From contig NZ_JAUFQJ010000001.1 of assembly GCF_030409685.1 (NCBI RefSeq), positions 310,001 to 374,000 on the forward strand: a stretch of 64,000 bases of DNA. The letters are read 5' to 3'. A program made the translations under genes and the position numbers. The notes under the pieces are model-generated. The model searched no databases. It was not told where the DNA came from and saw only the letters and a program-made list of their open reading frames with translations. Shown one piece after another: positions 28,913 through 37,806 of the stretch (positions within the stretch are counted from its first letter, which is position 1; every line of letters starts with the position of its first letter). The stretch comes from Ferruginibacter paludis (GTDB lineage: Bacteria; Bacteroidota; Bacteroidia; Chitinophagales; Chitinophagaceae).

Positions 28913-30361
28913 TTACGCGCTCATTTTTTTTAAATTAATAATAAAGCTGGTGCCATGATTAATTTTTGATTGCACTTCTATGAGTGCCGAATGCGATTGA
29001 AAAATGTTCATTGTAGCAGCAAGTCCCAATCCCATGCCGTTTGATTTGGAAGTAAAATAAGGCTCAAATAATTTGGTGATATTTTCTTCACTAATACCAC
29101 TGCCGTTATCGTCAATGGTAACTACATAATTGGCATTGTCATTTTTTATGCCAATCGTTAGTTTCCCTTCGTTGTCTTTCATGGCTTCAATTGCATTGAT
29201 GATAATATTTACAAAGCCTAGTTTCAGCTTTTCAAAATCCCCCATGATCCATAAGCTATCCATGGTATAGTTACGTTCCAGGCGAATGTTTTTAAGCATA
29301 ATTCTGTCTGACGCACTATTGATACTTTCCTCAATTACTGAGCGGAGGCAAATTTTATCGAGAATGATTTCTGCAGGCCTGGCGGAATTTAGCAGTTCCG
29401 TTATAAGGTTTCCGATGCGTTTGCTGTTGCGTGTAATAATATCCAGCAAAAAGGCAGGTTCTTCCGCCTGAATCAATGAGGTCAGCTGGTCTGACGAAAG
29501 GTAAATATTGTTAAGCGGGTTGCGTACTTCATGAGCGAGAATGCGCACAAACCGTTGTGTAGATTTTAATTTTTCGGTTTGAAGGGTAATTTTTTCTGCT
29601 TTTTTTAAACTTGTTATATCATGAATAATACCCTGCATATACAAATGGCCCTTGCCATCTTTTTCACGTGTAACAGAAACAATGCAATTAATTCGTTCCC
29701 GGTTTTTAGTGTATAAATCCAATTCTTTATCAGATAACTCACCGGCTGCAGCCAACTCCTTTTCAATTAAATGCTGGTTTTCTTTGTCCGCCAATAAATC
29801 ATAAATACTTAAGTGAAGCATTTCTTCTTTTGTGTATCCGCATAGCAAGGAAGCGGCATGGTTTACATCTTTAAACATCAGCTGCTCATCTGCCATAAAA
29901 ACACCGTCACGGGAATTTTCAAAAAAGTTGCGGAATTTTTGTTCATTGGCACGGAGGGCTTTTAAATAAGTAAACCGTTCCAATGCGTAACGAATACACC
30001 TTTCTAATTTTTCTGTTGTAAGTTCAGATTTAACAAGATAGTCCACCGCACCTGCCTGCATGGCTAACACATCAATTTCCCTGTTGCCAAGACCGGTGAG
30101 TAGTATTAGAGGTTCTTCACAACCATTGTTAATAGCTTCGTGGATGAGCTCTAAACCAGTCTGTCCACGCAGCCTGTAATCAACAAAATAAACATCATAT
30201 TCACCTTTGCAGATTTTGTCCAATGCTGCTTTATAAAATGAGCAGCTGTCAATGGTGAATGAATGGCCATTATCTATTTTTTTTATTAACTCACTTGTAA
30301 TAAAAAAATCATCTTCATCATCATCAATAATTAGAATCTTAAGGGGCTTGTTGACAGGCAT
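28913..30361 (-). CDS. REC-PAS histidine kinase
   Basis: 482 residues. A receiver (acidic pocket IIDDDEDD, Asp61 in YFVDYRLRGQTG) is followed by a PAS domain (about 140-255; FENSRDGVFMADEQL), HisKA with His277 in RILAHEVRNPLNNIY, and HATPase_c (IINAIEAM, DDNGSGIS, GMGLGLAATMNIF). The NtrB-like ATPase pattern suggests a kinase that acts in the cytosol after receiving phosphate on its receiver. It lies 176 bp upstream of the poly-HAMP kinase on the same strand and may share or have its own promoter. Confidence 0.93.
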   Translation of the reverse strand: MPVNKPLKILIIDDDEDDFFITSELIKKIDNGHSFTIDSCSFYKAALDKICKGEYDVYFVDYRLRGQTGLELIHEAINNGCEEPLILLTGLGNREIDVLAMQAGAVDYLVKSELTTEKLERCIRYALERFTYLKALRANEQKFRNFFENSRDGVFMADEQLMFKDVNHAASLLCGYTKEEMLHLSIYDLLADKENQHLIEKELAAAGELSDKELDLYTKNRERINCIVSVTREKDGKGHLYMQGIIHDITSLKKAEKITLQTEKLKSTQRFVRILAHEVRNPLNNIYLSSDQLTSLIQAEEPAFLLDIITRNSKRIGNLITELLNSARPAEIILDKICLRSVIEESINSASDRIMLKNIRLERNYTMDSLWIMGDFEKLKLGFVNIIINAIEAMKDNEGKLTIGIKNDNANYVVTIDDNGSGISEENITKLFEPYFTSKSNGMGLGLAATMNIFQSHSALIEVQSKINHGTSFIINLKKMSA

Positions 30362-30959
30362 GTATAAAAGGATTTATTAGTATTGGATCCGGTTTAAAAA
30401 ATATTGATTTTAAATATTACTCGTTAACAGTCTACCAAAAAGTGTCCATATTTTTCCCCGTTTTTTTTCTCTCGGCACGAGGAATTTACAGAACAACACG
30501 CTCACATTAGCCGGCATAAATATTGTCAAGCCGTTCATCCACTTTTTTAATTATGTCGGTTGAATTCGTTGTCTGCGTCCTGTTTGATTCTGATAACATT
30601 CGGTTAATAATTTTAAGTATGATAAATCAATTTGGATAATAAGAATTTTGATATTTGTAATAGGAGTTTATTACTATACCTGTACGCTATTGTATTGATG
30701 TGCCTGGCCCACTTACCGGTTAATCATGATAAGGATTTTTGTGGTTATTGTTTATAGATATCACAGGGTCAATTAACTACTTGTAATATCGGCAGCAATC
30801 AAGAGCTAAAAAAGCATGCCAATATTTTCTATAAAATGTTCACTTTTGATTTTGGCAAAAAGCACTTTACAAAAAGCATTTTTTTTGCAAGATTTTGCAG
30901 ACGAATTGATGTTGCGACATGTATAAAAATGACCTTACCTTGCCGCTGAAAATATTTAC
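30362..30959. other. AT-rich intergenic region, nothing recognised
   Basis: 598 bp between divergent genes. It holds no convincing frame, repeat or complete promoter. It probably carries the promoters of both flanking genes. Confidence 0.5.
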
Positions 30960-31211
30960 ATGGATAATTTTTTTGACATACCGCTGCAATACAATGCGAC
31001 ACATTACCATTTTTCTGCTGAGTTAGTTACTGCAGGATATAGTTATAAAATAATAGTGTACGTGAAAGGAAAAATTATTTCGTTTGAGCCTGATGAGGAG
31101 GGATATTTCCGTGCGGTGGTAAGCCCGGATGACATGGAAGCAGACAAAAATATTGAAAGGGATTTGCTGGAAGCAATTGCAGATCAGCTGATGTTGATGT
31201 TTAAGGATTAG
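30960..31211 (+). CDS. Small conserved-looking hypothetical protein
   Basis: 83 residues with balanced codon use and a globular, acidic composition. A beta-rich first part (HYHFSAELVTAGYSYKIIVYV) is followed by an acidic helix (IERDLLEAIADQLMLMF). There is no signal peptide or membrane segment. I do not recognise a family. It stands alone, 122 bp before the acetyltransferase gene on the same strand. Confidence 0.65.
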   Translation: MDNFFDIPLQYNATHYHFSAELVTAGYSYKIIVYVKGKIISFEPDEEGYFRAVVSPDDMEADKNIERDLLEAIADQLMLMFKD

Positions 31212-31333
31212 GTGTACAAATCAAAAATTTGAGGGGTGGGCCTTTTACTATTGAACAATTAATGATTGGGTTTTTTACGGGCTGCAGAAAATAAGTATTT
31301 TGTACTATCTTTTTAGAATAACAAATTTCATTT

Positions 31334-31732
31334 ATGCCGATTGTTTATAAAGAAGATGTAATACCAACAGCAGAACAGGTAATCATCTTATATAATAATG
31401 CTGGTTTACCAAGACCGACCGGGGATGCAGAGCGGATAAAAAAAATGTACGCTCATTCTAACCTGGTCATTACTGCCTGGGATGGAGCAACATTGGTTGG
31501 AGTATCCCGCTGTATTACGGACTGGTGCTGGAGTTGCTACCTCGCAGATCTTGCAGTACAACCGGGTTATCAAAAAGAAGGCATCGGCAAAAAATTGATT
31601 GAGCTTACAAGGGAAAAAGCAGGAGAACAAACAATGGTTCTGCTGCTTTCTGTTCCTGAGGCAATGACTTATTATCCAAAAGTTGGTTTTACAAAAGAAG
31701 AAAGGGCATTTGCTAGTTACAGAAAGATATAG
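31334..31732 (+). CDS. GNAT-family N-acetyltransferase
   Basis: 132 residues of the GNAT fold. Motif A for acetyl-CoA binding is clear (LAVQPGYQKEGIGKKLIEL), followed by the C-terminal strand YYPKVGFTKEERAF. The enzyme moves an acetyl group from acetyl-CoA to an amine; the substrate is unknown. It is compact and has no extra domain. Confidence 0.9.
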   Translation: MPIVYKEDVIPTAEQVIILYNNAGLPRPTGDAERIKKMYAHSNLVITAWDGATLVGVSRCITDWCWSCYLADLAVQPGYQKEGIGKKLIELTREKAGEQTMVLLLSVPEAMTYYPKVGFTKEERAFASYRKI

Positions 31733-31813
31733 CTGAATTGCGATTTGCTCTATGGCTCTAAACGGTGTTTACTTTTCAATCAGATTTCACAAATCCGGCT
31801 GGGTTGCAAAATA

Positions 31814-31857
31814 TTTTCAGTGACTTTGTTATTCACTGAAAACCTATGCTATATTTA
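31814..31857 (+). promoter_or_regulatory. Promoter with overlapping inverted repeat
   Basis: TTTG (31825-31828), 21 bp, then TATATTTA (31850-31857; one mismatch to TAnnTTTG). A perfect 9-bp inverted repeat TTTTCAGTG (31814-31822) / CACTGAAAA (31834-31842) is centred on the -33 element, as for a repressor operator. It would drive the sugar operon starting at 31891. Confidence 0.6.
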
Positions 31858-31890
31858 TGAGCAGAATATTCTGCCATTCAAATTGCCGAT

Positions 31891-32772
31891 ATGCTTACAC
31901 GCCGACAGTTACTTAAACATGCTGCCTTACTGGCTGTCTTTCCAGGAAATGCTTTTGACACCATTGCCAGTGTTGAGGGTAAAAAAAATATTTTTAAAAT
32001 AGGGGCCTGCGACTGGAGCCTGGGCAAAAGCAGTGATATCGGAGCTTTTGATATTGCAAAGCAGATAGGGTTGGATGGCATCATGGTAAACATGGGGTCG
32101 CTGGAAAATAACCTGCATTTGCGTGATAAAAGTTTGCAGCAGCAATATCTTGATGCATCTAAAAAAACAGGTGTTAAAATTTCGAGTCTTGCCATTGGCG
32201 AATTGAATGCCGTGCCGTACAAATCTGATGCACGCACAGAAGAATGGGTTTGGGACAGTGTGGATGTAGCCAAAAATTTAAATGTTTCAATGGTACTGCT
32301 GGCGTTCTTCAGCAACAATGATCTACGCAATGATGCTGCCGGAAAAAAAGAAGTGATCAGCCGTTTAAAGAAAGTAGCGCCGCATGCAGAAAAGAACGGG
32401 ATCACACTGGGCATAGAATCTTACCTTGATGCAGATGAGCATATGGATATCATTGATAAGGTAGGTTCAAAAAATATAAAAGTATATTATGACTTTCGTA
32501 ATACTGCTGATGCAGGTTTTGATACCGTCAAGGAATTTAAAAAACTGGGTAAGCATATGGTGGGCGAATTGCACATGAAGGAAAATGGCTTTCTGCTTGG
32601 TAAAGGCACCATTGACTGGCGTACTGTGAGCAATGCAGTGTATGAAACCGGTTACTATGGCGATGGATGGATGCAGATAGAATGGGCCATGCCAGGGGGA
32701 GCCAATTTGGTGGAAAGCTATCAACAGAATCTTCAGTTTTTAAAAAATATTTTCCCGAAACCTGTTTACTAA
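31891..32772 (+). CDS. Exported sugar isomerase/epimerase-like TIM-barrel protein
   Basis: 293 residues. The twin-arginine-like start MLTRRQLLKHAALLAVF points to export by Tat. The rest matches the xylose-isomerase-like AP-endonuclease-2 TIM barrel: GIESYLDADEHMDII, VYYDFRNTADAG and GELHMKENG supply probable metal ligands (Glu, Asp, His, Glu), with the last in WMQIEWA. Members isomerise or epimerise sugars, and several act on 3-keto sugars in Bacteroidota. It is the first gene of an operon, 11 bp ahead of the cytochrome lipoprotein. Confidence 0.88.
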   Translation: MLTRRQLLKHAALLAVFPGNAFDTIASVEGKKNIFKIGACDWSLGKSSDIGAFDIAKQIGLDGIMVNMGSLENNLHLRDKSLQQQYLDASKKTGVKISSLAIGELNAVPYKSDARTEEWVWDSVDVAKNLNVSMVLLAFFSNNDLRNDAAGKKEVISRLKKVAPHAEKNGITLGIESYLDADEHMDIIDKVGSKNIKVYYDFRNTADAGFDTVKEFKKLGKHMVGELHMKENGFLLGKGTIDWRTVSNAVYETGYYGDGWMQIEWAMPGGANLVESYQQNLQFLKNIFPKPVY

Positions 32773-32783
32773 TATCACTTTTC

Positions 32784-35663
32784 ATGAAACGATTTCTTTC
32801 ATTAACCTCCATTACAATTATAATAGTAATTTATTTCAATGCATGCCGTTCCCCTGCTCCAAAAAATGAAACCGGGCTGTATGTGCCTGATGATCTTATT
32901 GCGACACTCTGGGCGGAGTCGCCCATGATGTATAACCCAACAAATATGGATGTGGACAGTAAGGGGAGGATATGGGTTACAGAAGCGGTGAATTACCGGA
33001 ATTATAATAATGATTCAACGAAATTTTTACATCATTCAGGTGGCGACAGGGTAATGATTCTGGAAGACACCGATCAGGATGGAAAAGCAGACACGTCAAA
33101 AGTATTTGTACAGGACAGCGACCTCGTTTCACCAGTTGGCATTGCTGTGATCGGCAATAAAGTAATTGTTTCCTGCTCTCCTAACCTGATTGTTTATACG
33201 GATGAAAACGGCGATGACAAACCCGATAAGAAGGAAATTTTATTAACTGGCTTTGGTGGTAAAGACCATGATCATTCACTGCATTCTGTCACCGCCGGGC
33301 CGGATGGCAACTGGTATTTTAATGTGGGTAACGCAGGCCCGCATCACGTAAAAGATAAAAGCGGTTGGAACCTGCATTCAGGAAGCATCTATACCGGCGG
33401 ATCTATTTATAATAATACCAATGAAGGCAATCAAAAAAGTGACGATGGAAAAGTTTGGGTGGGCGGTTTAGCACTTCGCATCAATCCTGATGGAACGGGC
33501 CTGAAAGTATTGGGACATAATTTCCGTAATTCGTACGAAGTGGTTACTGATTCTTATGGCAACCTTTGGCAGAATGATAATGATGACCAGGTTGTAACTT
33601 GTCGCACCACCTGGTTGATGGAAGGCGGTAATGCGGGTTATTTCAGCACGGATGGTACACGTTTCTGGCAGGCTGATCAGCGGCCCGGACAGGATATTTT
33701 TGCTGCGCACTGGCACCAGGATGATCCGGGTGTAATGCCTGCCGGTGACCGCTCTGGTGCAGGTGCACCTACCGGTGTTGTTATGAATGAAAGTGATGCG
33801 TTGGGGAAGGCTTACAGGGGTATGTTGTTAAGTGCCGATGCTGGTAGGAATGTAATTTTTGGGTATCATCCGGCCATGCAACAGTCAGGCTATAATTTGG
33901 GCAAACGGGAAAATTTTATCACTTCACTTGCCGGAGATAATGAAGGCTATGTATGGAATGACAGCGCACAGAATACACTAAAAGAAAAATGGTTTCGCCC
34001 GGCTGATGTTACCATTGGAACTGACGGTGCCATCTATGTTGCAGACTGGTACGACCCTGTTGTGGGTGGCCACCAGATGAAGGATAGCATTGGGTACGGA
34101 AGGATCTATCGCATTGCTCCCAAAAATAAAAAACTAATTAACCCGGTGATTGATCTCAGTATAGTAAAAGGGCAGATAGCGGCACTTAAAAATCCAGCTG
34201 TCAATGTTCGCAACAGCGCATTTGAAAAGCTTAGACAGCAAGGCGCAACAGTTGTTACTCCAGTTAAGGCATTATTGCAGGATGAAAATCCTTTTGTACA
34301 GGCGAGGGCAGTGTGGTTATTATCTAAATTAGGTGCTGATGGGAAAAAGGAAGTGGAAAAAATATTAACCAACCGGGATGCATCACTCCGGGCTGTTGCG
34401 TTCCGTTCTTTACGCCAGGTAGCTGCTGATATAATGCCTTATGCAAAGCAATTATCAACTGATACATCGGCTTTTGTACGAAGGGAAATAGCCATTGCTT
34501 TAAGAGATACACCGTATGCGGCAAAAAAAGAAATACTGCTTTCACTCGCTGCGCAATACGATGGTAAGGACAGATGGTATCTTGAAGCTTTGGGGAGTGC
34601 GATGGATGCCACTGCGGGTGCATGGTATGATGAATTGAAAATATTACTGACGGAAAAAAATACACAGCCACCTGCTAAATGGAATAAAAGAATGGCTGAT
34701 TTTGCCTGGCGCCTGCACCCTGTAAATGCAGTAAACGATATCGCACAAAGAGCTGCCGACTCCTTATTGCCCGCTGAAGAAAGAAAAAGAATGATCACGG
34801 CATTGGCATTTATAAACGATCAATCTGCAGCAACGGCAATGGTCAGCGTTGCAAAGTCTGGCCTGCCGGATGTAAAAGAACAGGCGGTTTACTGGCTGTC
34901 TTTTCGCCAGAGTAATGATTGGTATAGTTTGATTGACTGGTCAAAAATAAACCTCAACACAGCGTACGAAAGAAAGCTTGCAGCAATGAAAGTAAAGCGA
35001 CAGACGATACTGGACGAGCGTCAGTCGAAAGATGAACGCAGCTGGCGAACCGAAGAAATGGCAGCCGATTCAGTTGGTGGACAGTTGCTCATTGGCCTAA
35101 TGGCAGAAAATAAATTACCTGCCATTTTATTCCCGGTTGTGCAGGAGCATCTTTCCAATAACCCGGATCTAGCTGTCAGAGTTCAGGCTGGTAAATACAT
35201 CAACAAGGGTAGTGGTAAAACATTTTCCATTGATGCAATTGCCAGGCTAACCGGTGATGCCGCCTTGGGTAAAGCTGTTTTTAAAACTACCTGCAGTACC
35301 TGTCACCGCATTGGTACAACAGGGAATGATATAGGACCGGAACTTACGGCCATTGGTAAAAAATTTGACAAGGTGGCCATGCTGGATGCCATTATTAATC
35401 CTAGTGCCGCTATTGTTTTCGGCTATGAACCATGGCTGGTAAATACAAAGGATGGAGAATCTGTTTTTGGGTTTCTTGTTTCCGATAATAAACAGTCTTT
35501 GGTAATAAGAGATATCATGGGTAAGAAACACGTTATCGCACAGGATAAAATAAGTTCAAAGAAAAAGCAGTCCAAAAGCCTGATGCCTGATCCTTCAACA
35601 ACCGGGTTAACAGAAAAAAATCTGGCTGATGTTACCGCTTATTTATTGGCTGGAAAAGAATAG
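32784..35663 (+). CDS. Membrane-bound dehydrogenase-type lipoprotein with HEAT repeats and cytochrome c domain
   Basis: 959 residues from the chosen start MKRFLSLTS, which gives a lipoprotein signal with Cys21 (IYFNAC). A longer frame beginning at 32667 overlaps the previous gene and is unlikely. Order: beta-propeller of the PVC/PQQ-like dehydrogenase type (about 30-440; NMDVDSKGRIWVTEA, DVTIGTDGAIYVADWYDP), HEAT-like helical repeats (about 450-800), and a C-terminal cytochrome c with heme-binding CSTCH at 837-841. It probably oxidises a sugar or polyol in the periplasm and passes electrons to the respiratory chain through the heme. It sits between the isomerase-like and Gfo/Idh/MocA genes. 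Confidence 0.9.
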   Translation: MKRFLSLTSITIIIVIYFNACRSPAPKNETGLYVPDDLIATLWAESPMMYNPTNMDVDSKGRIWVTEAVNYRNYNNDSTKFLHHSGGDRVMILEDTDQDGKADTSKVFVQDSDLVSPVGIAVIGNKVIVSCSPNLIVYTDENGDDKPDKKEILLTGFGGKDHDHSLHSVTAGPDGNWYFNVGNAGPHHVKDKSGWNLHSGSIYTGGSIYNNTNEGNQKSDDGKVWVGGLALRINPDGTGLKVLGHNFRNSYEVVTDSYGNLWQNDNDDQVVTCRTTWLMEGGNAGYFSTDGTRFWQADQRPGQDIFAAHWHQDDPGVMPAGDRSGAGAPTGVVMNESDALGKAYRGMLLSADAGRNVIFGYHPAMQQSGYNLGKRENFITSLAGDNEGYVWNDSAQNTLKEKWFRPADVTIGTDGAIYVADWYDPVVGGHQMKDSIGYGRIYRIAPKNKKLINPVIDLSIVKGQIAALKNPAVNVRNSAFEKLRQQGATVVTPVKALLQDENPFVQARAVWLLSKLGADGKKEVEKILTNRDASLRAVAFRSLRQVAADIMPYAKQLSTDTSAFVRREIAIALRDTPYAAKKEILLSLAAQYDGKDRWYLEALGSAMDATAGAWYDELKILLTEKNTQPPAKWNKRMADFAWRLHPVNAVNDIAQRAADSLLPAEERKRMITALAFINDQSAATAMVSVAKSGLPDVKEQAVYWLSFRQSNDWYSLIDWSKINLNTAYERKLAAMKVKRQTILDERQSKDERSWRTEEMAADSVGGQLLIGLMAENKLPAILFPVVQEHLSNNPDLAVRVQAGKYINKGSGKTFSIDAIARLTGDAALGKAVFKTTCSTCHRIGTTGNDIGPELTAIGKKFDKVAMLDAIINPSAAIVFGYEPWLVNTKDGESVFGFLVSDNKQSLVIRDIMGKKHVIAQDKISSKKKQSKSLMPDPSTTGLTEKNLADVTAYLLAGKE

Positions 35664-35836
35664 CTGGATTAAGAGTTAATCAATGCAACAAAGTATGATT
35701 CAGCTGAGTTGTGTTGCAATTTAACTAATCGGTGCTGCGGACCTGCTACAACAATTCCAGTCAATCTATAATGCATTTTATGAATCGCAATACTTATCTT
35801 CAATAAGCAAATCTTATCCACTTCAAACATGCTTCC

Positions 35837-37204
35837 ATGAATTCATTCGAAATCAACCGCCGCAAATTTATTAAAGGTGCAACAGCGTCGCTGGCCCTCG
35901 GTGCCCTCGATGTAAACGGATTAAATTTTATGTTACCGCCGGAGCGGCTGCGGGTTGGCTTGATCGGAACCGGCTGGTATGGCAAAAGTGATTTATTTCG
36001 GTTGATACAAGTGGAACCTGTTGAGGTGATCGCCCTGTGTGATGCGGATAAAAACATGCTCAGCGATGCGGCAAAAATGGTGAGCCAGCGACAACTGTCG
36101 CGTAAAACGCCCCGCCTGTACACCGACTTTCGAAAAATGCTTGCGGAAAATAAACTTGATATTGTACTGATCGGTACACCAGATCATTGGCATGCGCTGC
36201 TGGCCATTGCGGCGATGCAATCAGGTGCGCATGTGTATGTACAAAAGCCCATCAGTACAGATGTGCTGGAAGGAGAGGCCATGGTGGCCGCGGCACGTAA
36301 ATACAACCGGGTGGTACAGGTAGGCACACAACGCAAAAGCACACCGCATCTAATAGATGCGAAAAAGAATATTATTGAAACAGGCTTACTTGGAAAGGTA
36401 TCGCATGTAGATATGTGTTGTTACTACCACATGCGTGCGAATGGTAATCCTGCTGTAAAACCAGTGCCCGGGTTTTTTGATTATGAAATGTGGACAGGCC
36501 CTGCGCCGATGCGTCCTTACGATGATCTACCGCACAAACGCTGGTGGCGTACTTTTATGGAATACGGCAATGGCATCGTGGGGGATATGTGCGTACACAT
36601 GTTTGATACTGTAAGGTGGATGCTGCAGTTGGGCTGGCCAAAACGCATCAGTTCAACAGGAGGAATATATGTTCAAAAAGAAGGTAAGTCGAATATTTCA
36701 GACACCCAATCAGCGCTGTTTGAATATGACGAATTAAACTGTATGTGGCAGCATCGCAGCTGGGGAACCCCGGCAGACCCTGATTATCCCTGGTCGTTTA
36801 TTATCTATGGCGATAAGGGAACACTGAAGGCAAGCACCATGCAATATGATTTTATACCAATGGATAAAAATCAAAAGCCCATTCATAAAGACGTTGTGTA
36901 CGAAAAAGAAAAATATCCTGAAGACCTTGCCGAACCGGATATTGAATTAAATGCTGCACCCGCTACCAGGCTGCACATGCTTGACTTTTTAAAAGCTATA
37001 CGGCAGGGAGGAAGGCCTGTCGCCGATATTGAACAGGGGCATATCTCTACCGCCAGTTGCATACTCGCCAATATGTCTATGAAGGTTGGCCGGCCGCTGG
37101 TATATGATCCGGCGCAACGTAAAATTATCAATGATATAGAAGCGAATGGGTTACTGCAAAGGCCTTACCGTTCGCCGTGGGTTCATCCGGCGGGGATGTT
37201 GTAA
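35837..37204 (+). CDS. Tat-exported Gfo/Idh/MocA-family oxidoreductase
   Basis: 455 residues. The Tat signal EINRRKFIKGATASLALGA is followed by the NAD(P)-binding motif LRVGLIGTGWYG, then VLIGTPDHWHALLAI and YVQKPISTD, the family's variant of the EKP motif. The second half is the usual alpha/beta substrate domain (YDDLPHKRWWRTFMEYG, GDMCVHMFDTVRW). Such enzymes oxidise or dehydrate sugars with bound NAD. It is the third gene of the sugar operon, after a 173-bp gap, so a separate promoter is possible. Confidence 0.92.
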   Translation: MNSFEINRRKFIKGATASLALGALDVNGLNFMLPPERLRVGLIGTGWYGKSDLFRLIQVEPVEVIALCDADKNMLSDAAKMVSQRQLSRKTPRLYTDFRKMLAENKLDIVLIGTPDHWHALLAIAAMQSGAHVYVQKPISTDVLEGEAMVAAARKYNRVVQVGTQRKSTPHLIDAKKNIIETGLLGKVSHVDMCCYYHMRANGNPAVKPVPGFFDYEMWTGPAPMRPYDDLPHKRWWRTFMEYGNGIVGDMCVHMFDTVRWMLQLGWPKRISSTGGIYVQKEGKSNISDTQSALFEYDELNCMWQHRSWGTPADPDYPWSFIIYGDKGTLKASTMQYDFIPMDKNQKPIHKDVVYEKEKYPEDLAEPDIELNAAPATRLHMLDFLKAIRQGGRPVADIEQGHISTASCILANMSMKVGRPLVYDPAQRKIINDIEANGLLQRPYRSPWVHPAGML

Positions 37205-37572
37205 ATGCAGGCAGCACCCGATTTCGACCTGGAATAAAAAAATTAAATGGGTGTGTAAGTATCGTATTAATCCTGTAATAAAGCTAAGGCTGCCTTATGA
37301 TTTATTTTAATGTCGGTTTCCCGGCAGTACCGCTTCTGTTGATTGGCTATGTATAGTATCAGTTGTTGATACAAAAGAAGAAAATGAGTTCAATGGTAAC
37401 TGATGTGCTGTACGCAGTATTCATTAGCCGGCGCATATTGATTTGTATTTATTTTTTACTTCCTGAAGTTTTATCCTGCTGCATGGGAGCGGTTATCAGC
37501 ACAACGGACTGCCGGTGGTAACCTGTCATTTTAAAAAACGCAGCCGGTATTGCTTTTCTTTTTTATATCCTG
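37205..37572. other. Intergenic region between convergent genes
   Basis: 368 bp after the Gfo/Idh/MocA gene. No gene, repeat or clear terminator hairpin is recognised. Confidence 0.5.
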
Positions 37573-37806
37573 TTAATTTGTGTCTGTTCTTTTTATCAGT
37601 GTCATTTTTTTTATTGCTTTTGCTGTGTCGGCTTTTTTTGTTGGCTGCAATAATTGCTGTTTTAACGCCGGTTTTGCAGAGATGGGCTGTCTCATTTCTT
37701 TTACCGGCACAGGTTGTAATATTTCGTTTTTTATTACAGGTTGTTCAATTGCTTTTTGCAGCGTAACAGCAGGCGAAACAGCTGGGTTAACCACTACAGG
37801 TACATC
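37573..37806 (-). other. -1 frame extension of the lipoprotein gene (77 residues)
   Basis: Directly after the slippery A_AAA_AAG (minus strand, 37812-37806) the -1 frame is open for 77 codons. It continues the same composition as the upstream protein: Pro, Val, Lys and Gln rich (DVPVVVNPAV, QPVPVKEMRQP). In the 0 frame the protein stops four codons after the site. The tail is made by -1 frameshifting, or the frame was broken by a one-base change in the A7 run, or there is a sequencing error. Confidence 0.6.

Noticed and set aside
32667..32783. Extended start of the cytochrome c lipoprotein
   Set aside because: It overlaps the previous gene and would bury the clear lipoprotein signal.
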